A DNA stretch of 9,096 nt from JALZDI01 sp965653225 (GTDB taxonomy: Bacteria; Actinomycetota; Actinomycetes; Propionibacteriales; Nocardioidaceae), in NCBI GenBank assembly GCA_965653225.1, contig CBFGZI010000141.1, positions 1 through 9,096 on the forward strand. The letters run 5' to 3'. How positions within the stretch are numbered: the stretch's first letter is position 1; each line of letters starts with the position of its first letter. The notes beneath the pieces were generated by a model. It was not told where the DNA came from. It did not search any database and was given only the letters and a program-made list of their open reading frames with translations. The position numbers and the translations under genes were made by a program. Positions 1-5,284 of the stretch are shown here, piece by piece.

Positions 1-450
1 GCGGCCTGGGACGTCGGAGAACACCAGGTCGGCGACCCCGTCGTTGGCCTTGCGCAGCCGCGCGGCCAGCTGCGAGAGCAGCCCACGCGCGACCTCGGGC
101 CGGCCGCTGAGCCAGCGCACCATCTCGTCGTGGCTGAGCACGAGCATGGACACGTCGGTGACCGCCGTGACCGTGGCCGAGCGCGGACCGGGGTCGAACA
201 GCGACAGCTCTCCGAACATCTGTCCCGGCCCGAGGATCGCCAGCAGGTTCTCGCGGCCGTCGCTGGAAGAGCGGCCCAGCTTGATCTTGCCGTCGGTGAC
301 CACGAAGAGCCGGTCGCCGGAGTCGCCCTCGCGGAACAGGACCTCACCGCGACGGATCTTGGTCTCGCTCATCGAGGCGCGCAGGGCAGAGGCCGCCTCG
401 TCATCGAGTCCGCTGAACAGCGGAGCCTGACGCAGCACGTCGTTGTCCAC
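1..450 (-). CDS. crp: Crp/Fnr-family cAMP receptor regulator, C-terminus cut by window edge
   Basis: Cytoplasmic global transcription regulator of the CRP/FNR family. The GTG start at 450-448 has a GGAGGA ribosome site at 460-455. The 150 visible residues begin VDNDVLRQAPLFSGL and end DLVFSDVPGR. Residues about 10-115 form the cyclic-nucleotide-binding beta-roll: DGKIKLGR (53-60) is followed by the phosphate-binding cassette FGELSLFDPGPRSA (79-92), including G80, E81, R90 and S91, the residues that hold the cAMP ribose-phosphate in CRP. Residues about 106-140 form the dimerisation helix. The DNA-binding helix-turn-helix, roughly 75 further residues by comparison with the 224-residue mycobacterial protein, lies outside the window. 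The protein closely resembles M. tuberculosis Rv3676 and C. glutamicum GlxR. It is divergent from nth across 126 bp that contain a CRP-like site, so autoregulation is plausible (inferred). Confidence 0.93.
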   Translation of the reverse strand, partial: MDNDVLRQAPLFSGLDDEAASALRASMSETKIRRGEVLFREGDSGDRLFVVTDGKIKLGRSSSDGRENLLAILGPGQMFGELSLFDPGPRSATVTAVTDVSMLVLSHDEMVRWLSGRPEVARGLLSQLAARLRKANDGVADLVFSDVPGR

Positions 451-493
451 CCGGTCCTCCTCGTCGTTCCACCTGGCTCCCAGCCCGCTGCGA

Positions 494-507
494 TGCGACC
501 GGTCGCA
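494..507. repeat. Perfect 14-bp palindrome in the crp-nth intergenic region
   Basis: TGCGACCGGTCGCA is a perfect uninterrupted palindrome. It lies 44-57 bp upstream of the crp start codon, between the crp ribosome site and the CRP-like site, which is where a regulator of crp could bind. It does not resemble the CRP consensus. No binding protein can be named from the sequence. Confidence 0.7.
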
Positions 508-516
508 CGTACGGGC

Positions 517-541
517 GGTGTCTAGCGTCACAGTCTGACGC
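517..541. promoter_or_regulatory. Candidate CRP-type operator overlapping a 6-bp inverted repeat
   Basis: Bases 517-532 read GGTGT-CTAGCG-TCACA, matching the CRP/GlxR consensus TGTGA-N6-TCACA at 8 of 10 half-site positions and preserving GTG-N8-CAC. Overlapping it, GCGTCA-CAGTC-TGACGC (525-541) is a perfect 6-bp inverted repeat. The site is centred about 74 bp upstream of the crp start and 52 bp upstream of the nth start, so it could serve either gene. CRP/GlxR autoregulation is known in actinobacteria. Binding here is inferred. Confidence 0.4.
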
Positions 542-563
542 ATGCGCAGTCCACCCTGCCACG

Positions 564-569
564 TAGGCT
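564..569 (+). promoter_or_regulatory. Candidate -10 box for a leaderless nth transcript
   Basis: TAGGCT fits the actinobacterial -10 pattern TANNNT and ends exactly 7 bp before the nth ATG (577). This is the spacing expected when transcription starts at or next to the start codon. No Shine-Dalgarno sequence precedes that ATG, which fits a leaderless mRNA. No convincing -35 box is seen at 17-19 bp. Confidence 0.4.
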
Positions 570-576
570 GGGCGTC

Positions 577-1290
577 ATGTCGTCGACCCTGTCCGTGGAG
601 ACCCCGCTGGCGTTGAAGCGCCGTGCTCGGCGGATGAACCGCGTGCTGGCCGACACCTACCCCGACGCCGAGTGCGAGCTCGACTTCGACAACCCCTGGC
701 AGCTGCTCGTCGCCACCGTGCTGTCCGCGCAGACCACCGACCGCAGGGTCAACGCCGTCACGCCGGTGCTGTTCGGCAAGTACCCCGACCCGGCGGCGCT
801 CGCCGGCGCCGACCGGGCCGACATCGAGTCGCTCATCCAGCCCACCGGGTTCTTCCGGGCCAAGACCGACACGCTGCTCAAGCTCGCCCAGGCGCTGTGC
901 GACGACTTCGGCGGCGACGTACCACCCCGCCTCGAGGACCTGGTGAAGCTGCCCGGTGTCGGCCGCAAGACCGCCAACGTCGTGCTCGGCAACGCCTTCG
1001 GCATCCCCGGCATCACCGTCGACACCCACTTCGCCCGGCTCTCGCGCAGGTTCGGGTGGACCGAGGAGACCGACCCGGTCAAGATCGAGCACGAGATCGG
1101 CGCGCTTTTCCCGAAGAAAGACTGGACCGACCTGAGCCAGCGCCTCATCTGGCACGGTCGCCGCCGCTGTCACGCGCGCACACCTGCCTGCGGCGCCTGC
1201 CCGCTGGCCCGGCTGTGCCCGTCGTACGGCGCGGGGCCGACCGACCCCGAGGCCGCCGAGAAGCTGGTGAAGACGGAGGGTCGTGCGTGA
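577..1290 (+). CDS. nth: Endonuclease III (DNA glycosylase/AP lyase)
   Basis: Base-excision repair enzyme that removes oxidised pyrimidines and cleaves the abasic site by beta-elimination. The 237 residues contain all the family signatures. The helix-hairpin-helix LPGVGRKTANVV (125-136) carries catalytic Lys131. VDTHF (148-152) carries catalytic Asp149. A C-terminal [4Fe-4S] cluster loop has Cys198, Cys205, Cys208 and Cys214 in the canonical C-X6-C-X2-C-X5-C spacing. LSAQTTD (49-55) is the usual N-terminal motif. The short N-terminal extension and about 20-residue tail are normal for actinobacteria. The ATG at 577 has no Shine-Dalgarno sequence but lies 7 bp after a -10-like box, so translation may be leaderless. 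It is the first gene of a four-gene operon, and its TGA overlaps the next start in GTGA. Function is certain by motif. Confidence 0.97.
   Translation: MSSTLSVETPLALKRRARRMNRVLADTYPDAECELDFDNPWQLLVATVLSAQTTDRRVNAVTPVLFGKYPDPAALAGADRADIESLIQPTGFFRAKTDTLLKLAQALCDDFGGDVPPRLEDLVKLPGVGRKTANVVLGNAFGIPGITVDTHFARLSRRFGWTEETDPVKIEHEIGALFPKKDWTDLSQRLIWHGRRRCHARTPACGACPLARLCPSYGAGPTDPEAAEKLVKTEGRA
1275..1280 (+). promoter_or_regulatory. Ribosome binding site fixing the GTG start of the redoxin lipoprotein
   Basis: GGAGGG, inside the 3' end of nth, lies 6 bp before the GTG at 1287. It selects that codon over upstream in-frame starts and leaves a clean lipoprotein signal peptide at the N-terminus. Confidence 0.8.
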
Positions 1291-1949
1291 ACCTGCGTGC
1301 CCCACTCGTCGCCGGCGCGGCGGCGCTGGCCATGGGCGGCTGCCTCGCCGGCTGCGCCTCCGAGTCCGGCCCACCCGCCAACCCCCTCGCCGCTAACCAG
1401 CAGCAGTCCTCCAGCGTCGACGTCAACACGGCCTCTCTGCGCCAGCACAAGCAGCAGGCAGGGATCGAGCCGTGTCCAGACTCCGACCCGTCGAGCGCAC
1501 CCGTCGACGCAGGGGGCTCGGACCTGACGCTGCCCGCCGTGACCCTGCCCTGCCTCGGCGGCGGACGCCCTGTGCACATGGCGGGGCTGCGTGGCAAGCC
1601 GATGGTGATCAACCTGTGGGCGTCGTGGTGCACCCCCTGCCGCGAGGAGCTGCCGATACTGCAGCAGTTCTACGAGCGAGCCAACGGCAAGGTGGCCATG
1701 CTCGGGGTCGACTTCGAGGACACCCAGCCCGACGCCGCACTGCAGCTGCTCGCCCGCAGCGGCGTCACCTACCCTCAGGTCGCCGACTTCGACAAGGAGA
1801 TCGACAAGGGCCTCGGACGGCACCCGGTCCCGATGACCGTGCTCGTCAATGCCGACGGCAAGGTCGTCTCCGCGCTGCCGATGCAGATCACCTCGGCCGA
1901 CCAGCTCGCCTCGCTGGTGCAGCAGTCGCTGGGGGTGCGTGTCGGATGA
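1287..1949 (+). CDS. TlpA/ResA-like thioredoxin-fold lipoprotein
   Basis: Predicted membrane-anchored extracytoplasmic thiol-disulfide oxidoreductase of 220 residues. The signal peptide MNLRAPLVAGAAALAMGG is followed by the lipobox LAGC, with lipidated Cys23 (Cys19 is a weaker alternative). A low-complexity linker rich in Gln, Ser and Pro follows (about 25-80), then a redoxin domain from about residue 80. NLWASWCTPCREE carries the redox pair Cys115/Cys118, and HPVPMTVLV supplies the cis-proline Pro182. Two further cysteines, Cys63 (IEPCPD) and Cys89 (TLPCLGG), may form a structural disulfide. The position matches mycobacterial Rv3673c, between nth and the Nudix gene. The GTG start overlaps the nth stop (GTGA) and has a good ribosome site. 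The natural partner is unknown. Cytochrome maturation or envelope thiol homeostasis is possible, and proximity to MarP, whose protease domain has a disulfide, is suggestive only. Confidence 0.9.
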   Translation: MNLRAPLVAGAAALAMGGCLAGCASESGPPANPLAANQQQSSSVDVNTASLRQHKQQAGIEPCPDSDPSSAPVDAGGSDLTLPAVTLPCLGGGRPVHMAGLRGKPMVINLWASWCTPCREELPILQQFYERANGKVAMLGVDFEDTQPDAALQLLARSGVTYPQVADFDKEIDKGLGRHPVPMTVLVNADGKVVSALPMQITSADQLASLVQQSLGVRVG

Positions 1950-2617
1950 GCGTCACCGCCAACGGGCGACCCGACTGGCTCGAGGAGCTGGTACGCGCGG
2001 GGCAGCGGATCAAGGGCTTCGACCTGTCGAACTTCCTCCCGCCGGCCGACGGCTCGGCGCGACAGGCGGCCGTGCTCCTGCTGTTCGGCGAGGGCGAGCA
2101 CGGAGCCGACGTGCTGCTCACCGAGCGCTCCCACGACATGCGGTCCCACGCCGCGCAGGTCTCTTTCCCCGGCGGCGCGTTCGACCCCGGTGACGACGGG
2201 CCCGAGCACACGGCGCTGCGTGAGGCGCAGGAGGAGACGGGTGTCGACCCGCACGGCGTCGACGTCGTCGGCCGGCTTCCCGACCTGTACGTCCCCGTGG
2301 GCAACTTCGCGGTCACGCCGGTGCTCGGCTGGTGGCGCGAGCCGTCGGAGATCGCGGTGATGAACCCCGCCGAGGTGCACTCGGTGCACCGGGTGCCGAT
2401 CGCGGACCTGCTCGACCCGGAGAACCGCTACACGCTGCGGCACCCGTCCGGGTTCGTCGGACCCGCCTTCGTGCTCGACGACCTGTTCGTGTGGGGGTTC
2501 ACCGGTGGCATACTCTCCCGACTCTTCGCCTTCGTCGGCTGGGAGAAGCCCTGGGACCCGGAGCGCTTCACAGAGCTTCCGGAACACATGGAAGAGCTCT
2601 TGTGGCGGAACAGATGA
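1946..2617 (+). CDS. Nudix hydrolase, CoA pyrophosphatase-like (NUDT7/YeaB group)
   Basis: Predicted cytoplasmic metal-dependent hydrolase of 223 residues that would cleave CoA or acyl-CoA to phosphopantetheine and 3',5'-ADP. The CoA-specific signature upstream of the Nudix box is present as LLTERSHDMR (57-66) and QVSFPGG (71-77). One signature glycine is Ala70 here (MRSHAAQ rather than the usual RxHxGQ form). The Nudix helix REAQEETG (92-99) carries the metal-binding Glu96 and Glu97. As in other CoA-type enzymes, the first half of the box (GGAFDPGDDG) departs from the general G-X5-E pattern. It corresponds in position to mycobacterial Rv3672c. ATG 1946 overlaps the previous stop (ATGA) with only a weak G-rich ribosome site, so translation probably depends on coupling. 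Substrate preference is inferred from the family. Confidence 0.9.
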   Translation: MSVTANGRPDWLEELVRAGQRIKGFDLSNFLPPADGSARQAAVLLLFGEGEHGADVLLTERSHDMRSHAAQVSFPGGAFDPGDDGPEHTALREAQEETGVDPHGVDVVGRLPDLYVPVGNFAVTPVLGWWREPSEIAVMNPAEVHSVHRVPIADLLDPENRYTLRHPSGFVGPAFVLDDLFVWGFTGGILSRLFAFVGWEKPWDPERFTELPEHMEELLWRNR

Positions 2618-3795
2618 ACATCCTCGACGTCATCTTGCTGGTCTTCGCGCTCGCCTACGCCATGTCCGGCTACCGGCAGGGCTTCATCGTGGGCGCGTGC
2701 GCCACGGCCGGGCTGCTGCTCGGCGGTGCCGCCGGGGTCTGGCTCGCGCCGAAGGTGCTCGAGGGGTACGACCCGTCGCTGACCGTGTCGATCGCCGCCC
2801 TGTTGGGCGTGCTGCTGTGCGCCACCATCGGGCAGACCATCGCCGCGCTCGCCGGCGGCGCGATCCGCCGGCACGTGACCTGGCACCCGGCACGGGCGGT
2901 CGATGCGGCTGGCGGCGCGGTGCTGTCCGCGGCCGCCGCCCTGGTGGTGGCGTGGGCGCTCGGGGTCGCCGTGAGCGGTGCGCACATCCCGGCGATCAAC
3001 CGCGAGGTGTCCACCTCGCGCGTGCTGTCGGCGGTCGACCGCGTGCTGCCCGGCGACGCCGACAGCGTGCTCGACGCCCTCAACTCCGTCGTCGACCAGA
3101 GCATCTTCCCGCGCTACCTCGAGCCGTTCGTGCCCGAGCGCATCGTCAGCGTCGACCCGCCCACCCGCCGGGTGCTGCGTGACCCCCAGGTGCGCCACGC
3201 GGCACCGAGCGTGCTGAAGGTGCTGGGCACCGCCGAGTCGTGCTCACGCAGCTCAGAGGGCACCGGGTTCGTCTACGCGCCGGGCAGGGTGATGACCAAC
3301 GCGCACGTGGTCGCCGGTGTCGACCACCCGCAGGTGGTCACCGCCAACGGCACGCTTCCGGCCCGGGTCGTGCTGTACGACCCCGACCTCGACGTGGCCG
3401 TGCTCCATGTCAACCGGCCGCTCGGGCTGAAGCCGCTGCGGTTCAGCCGGAAGGGCGACACCGGCGACCCCGCGGCGGTGCTCGGCTACCCGGAGAACGG
3501 CCCCTTCCACGGGGAGCCGGCCCGGATCCGCTCCGAGCAGCGCTTGCGCAGCCCCGACATCTACGGCCAGGGCACCGTGTTCCGCAACGTCTTCTCGCTG
3601 TACGCGAACGTCCGGCCCGGCAACTCCGGCGGGCCGCTGGTGTCCCCGCGGGGCCGCGTCTACGGCGTCATCTTCGCGGCGTCGGTCTCCGACCCGCAGA
3701 CCGGCTACGCGCTGACCGCGGGGCAGGTGGCCAAGGACGCGGCCGCAGGCCGCCACTCCCACGCCCGGGTCGACACCGGCGCCTGCAGCAGCTAG
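2614..3795 (+). CDS. marP: MarP-type membrane serine protease (CvpA-like N-terminus, chymotrypsin fold)
   Basis: Membrane-anchored periplasmic serine protease of 393 residues. Four predicted N-terminal helices (about 3-18, 24-45, 57-80, 97-120) form the CvpA/colicin-V-production-type domain. A linker leads to a trypsin-like domain from about residue 200. The catalytic triad is visible: His231 in TNAHVVAG, Asp260 in DPDLDVAVL and Ser338 in PGNSGGPL. Cys210 and Cys391 flank the protease domain and match, with a constant offset, the disulfide I recall for M. tuberculosis MarP (Cys214-Cys395). MarP is required in mycobacteria for pH homeostasis in acid and activates the peptidoglycan hydrolase RipA; the same role here is inferred. 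The start overlaps the Nudix stop (ATGA). It is the last gene of the operon and ends 21 bp from a convergent gene with no visible terminator. Confidence 0.93.
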   Translation: MNILDVILLVFALAYAMSGYRQGFIVGACATAGLLLGGAAGVWLAPKVLEGYDPSLTVSIAALLGVLLCATIGQTIAALAGGAIRRHVTWHPARAVDAAGGAVLSAAAALVVAWALGVAVSGAHIPAINREVSTSRVLSAVDRVLPGDADSVLDALNSVVDQSIFPRYLEPFVPERIVSVDPPTRRVLRDPQVRHAAPSVLKVLGTAESCSRSSEGTGFVYAPGRVMTNAHVVAGVDHPQVVTANGTLPARVVLYDPDLDVAVLHVNRPLGLKPLRFSRKGDTGDPAAVLGYPENGPFHGEPARIRSEQRLRSPDIYGQGTVFRNVFSLYANVRPGNSGGPLVSPRGRVYGVIFAASVSDPQTGYALTAGQVAKDAAAGRHSHARVDTGACSS

Positions 3796-3816
3796 CCAGC
3801 AGCCAGAGCGGGTGCG

Positions 3817-4731
3817 TCAGGCGGGCGGCGCTTTGGGCGGGTGGTGCCGCGACAGCCACTCCAGCAGCGTCTGGTTGAACCCCTCCGGGCACTCCTCGTG
3901 AGGGAAGTGCCCCACCCCGTCGACCACGGCGCTCTCGTGCGGCCCGCCGAGCAGCGACCGGGGGACCCGCCTGGCCGCGCCGGGGACGACGGTGTCCTCG
4001 GCGCCCCACACCTGCAGCACCGGCGCGCCGATGGGTGTACGCATCGCGGCGTTGAACCTTCGCCCGTCGGTGCGTGTACGCGACCGCACCACCCAGCGGT
4101 GGTACTCCAGCGCGCAGTGCGGCGACGGCCACAGCGACATCGCCGCGCGGTAGCGGGCGGACTGCTCCGGCGACGGGAACGACGACGAGGGCCCCGACCA
4201 GCTGCGCAGCAGGCGCTCGACGTACTGCCCGTCGTGCGCGCGGATCCGCCGCTCCGGCAGCCACGGGACCTGCATGCTCAGCAGGTGACGGGACAGCCGC
4301 GAGCTGCGCATCAGCGCCCGCAGGCGCAGCGGGTGCGCGGCAGCCACCGGTACCAGCCCGGCGACCCGGTCGGGGTGCAGCGCCGCCACCGCCCAGCCGA
4401 CGTAGCCGCCCCAGCCCTGCCCCACCAGCACCGCGCGGGAGGCGCCGAGCGAGCGGATGACGCCCACGACGTCGCGCGCCAGCGTCACCGGGTCGTAGCC
4501 GCGCGGGGTCTTGTCAGAGCTGCCGTAGCCGCGCAGGTCCATCGCCACCGCGCGGTAGCCGGCGCCGGCCAGCGCCGGCAGCTGGTCGCTCCAGGCCCAC
4601 CAGAACTCCGGGAACCCGTGCAGCAGCAGCACCAGCGGCCCGCTGCCGCTCTCGGCCACATGGAAGCGGGCCCCGTTGGCGGCGACGTGACGATGCCGCC
4701 AGGGGCCGGGCACCTCGACGGTGGCGTCCAA
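3817..4731 (-). CDS. Epoxide-hydrolase-like alpha/beta hydrolase lacking the usual nucleophile
   Basis: An alpha/beta-hydrolase fold protein of 304 residues in the place of mycobacterial ephE. The oxyanion motif HGFPEFWWAW (38-47), MDLRGYGSSDK (64-74), a charge-relay Asp246 (VWGAEDTVVP) and His275 (GVGHFPHEE) all follow the epoxide hydrolase pattern. The nucleophile elbow reads VLVGQGWGG (101-109), where the family has GHDWGG: the nucleophilic Asp is Gly106 and the preceding His is Gln105. One base (GAC to GGC) accounts for the Asp change. Classical epoxide hydrolysis through an alkyl-enzyme ester should therefore not be possible. The protein may have another reaction or a binding role. The best start is TTG at 4731, three bases past the stop of the upstream holin-like gene. 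A GTG at 4713 is an alternative. It is probably co-transcribed with that gene. Confidence 0.85.
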   Translation of the reverse strand: MDATVEVPGPWRHRHVAANGARFHVAESGSGPLVLLLHGFPEFWWAWSDQLPALAGAGYRAVAMDLRGYGSSDKTPRGYDPVTLARDVVGVIRSLGASRAVLVGQGWGGYVGWAVAALHPDRVAGLVPVAAAHPLRLRALMRSSRLSRHLLSMQVPWLPERRIRAHDGQYVERLLRSWSGPSSSFPSPEQSARYRAAMSLWPSPHCALEYHRWVVRSRTRTDGRRFNAAMRTPIGAPVLQVWGAEDTVVPGAARRVPRSLLGGPHESAVVDGVGHFPHEECPEGFNQTLLEWLSRHHPPKAPPA

Positions 4732-4734
4732 GGA

Positions 4735-5139
4735 TCAGCGGTGGTCCTTGCCGAGGATGTCCTTGCTCTTCTGGGCCTGTGCGATCGCCCGCTCCGGCGG
4801 GTGCACCTGCTTGAACTTCCGCACGCCGACGAGACCCAGGATCACGCCGACGAGGAGGTAGAGGGCGAACACGATCAGGAAGGCGAAAGCGACGTTGATC
4901 CCGGGGATCATGTCGATGAACAGCGCCAGCGAGATGGAGAGCAGGACGATCGCCAGCAGACCGAAGAACGCCGCCCCGGCGACCAGCCCCGCGCCGACGC
5001 CACCTGCCCGGACGCTGATCTTGAGCTCGGACTTGGCCAGGGCGATCTCGCCGCGGATCAGGCTGGAGATGTCGCGGCTGGCGTCGGCGACGAGACGGCC
5101 GATGGTGGGCTCGTCGGCGCGTTCGTCCGTGGTCGTCAT
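4735..5139 (-). CDS. Holin-X / DUF1469-type small membrane protein
   Basis: A 134-residue inner-membrane protein of the actinobacterial Holin-X (DUF1469) family. The cytoplasmic N-terminus (TIGRLVADASRDISSLIR, 12-29) leads into the typical amphipathic stretch GEIALAKSELK (30-40). Two hydrophobic segments follow (about 47-75 and 81-105), then a short basic tail KFKQVHPPERAIAQAQ. The holin name comes from hydropathy: nothing here points to a phage, and the molecular function is unknown. The ATG at 5139 was chosen over an upstream GTG-type extension because AGGAGGAG lies just before it and the family motif begins soon after. It corresponds in position to Rv3669. The following hydrolase starts three bases after its stop, indicating a two-gene operon. 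Confidence 0.88.
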   Translation of the reverse strand: MTTTDERADEPTIGRLVADASRDISSLIRGEIALAKSELKISVRAGGVGAGLVAGAAFFGLLAIVLLSISLALFIDMIPGINVAFAFLIVFALYLLVGVILGLVGVRKFKQVHPPERAIAQAQKSKDILGKDHR

Positions 5140-5141
5140 GG

Positions 5142-5149
5142 ACTCCTCC
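5142..5149 (-). promoter_or_regulatory. Strong ribosome binding site of the Holin-X gene
   Basis: On the minus strand AGGAGGAG ends two bases before the ATG at 5139, leaving the AGGAGG core 4 bp from the start. It decides the start against a longer reading frame that opens at 5235. Confidence 0.8.
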
Positions 5150-5197
5150 TCGAAGTCGGCCCCGGGTGCGGGACGTCCTGGGCCGGCGGCGGTCACT

Positions 5198-5226
5198 GGG
5201 TACGACCCTAGAGGAAACGCGTACCC
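5198..5226. repeat. 7-bp inverted repeat between two divergent genes
   Basis: GGGTACG (5198-5204) and CGTACCC (5220-5226) are perfect complements separated by 15 bp. Between the arms, TAGGGT on the minus strand (5210-5205) resembles a -10 box for the Holin-X gene. TAGCAT (5243-5248) could be a -10 box for the plus-strand gene, with the right arm near its -35 position. An operator for divergent promoters is possible but not shown. The rest of the 145-bp region (5140-5284) shows nothing else I recognise. Confidence 0.4.
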
Positions 5227-5284
5227 ATCCTGCATCGGGCGCTAGCATGTCCGGTCGGCGCCGATTCCGGCGGCTGCCGGCGAC

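Noticed and set aside
1775..2587. Minus-strand frame of 270 codons opposite the redoxin and Nudix genes
   Set aside because: No recognisable domain and no ribosome site, and it spans the boundary of two well-supported genes.
4035..4082. Two copies of GTGTACGC inside the alpha/beta hydrolase gene
   Set aside because: Both lie within coding sequence at ordinary codons, with no longer shared flank; most likely chance.
4735..5139. Prophage signal suggested by the Holin-X name
   Set aside because: The family is a widespread actinobacterial membrane protein. No lysin, integrase, capsid or att-like repeat occurs nearby, and the locus is syntenic with mycobacteria.
3841..5211. Long plus-strand reading frame of 456 codons
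   Set aside because: It lies antisense to the alpha/beta hydrolase and Holin-X genes, its translation is Arg/His/Gln-rich with no motif, and it is a GC-bias shadow.
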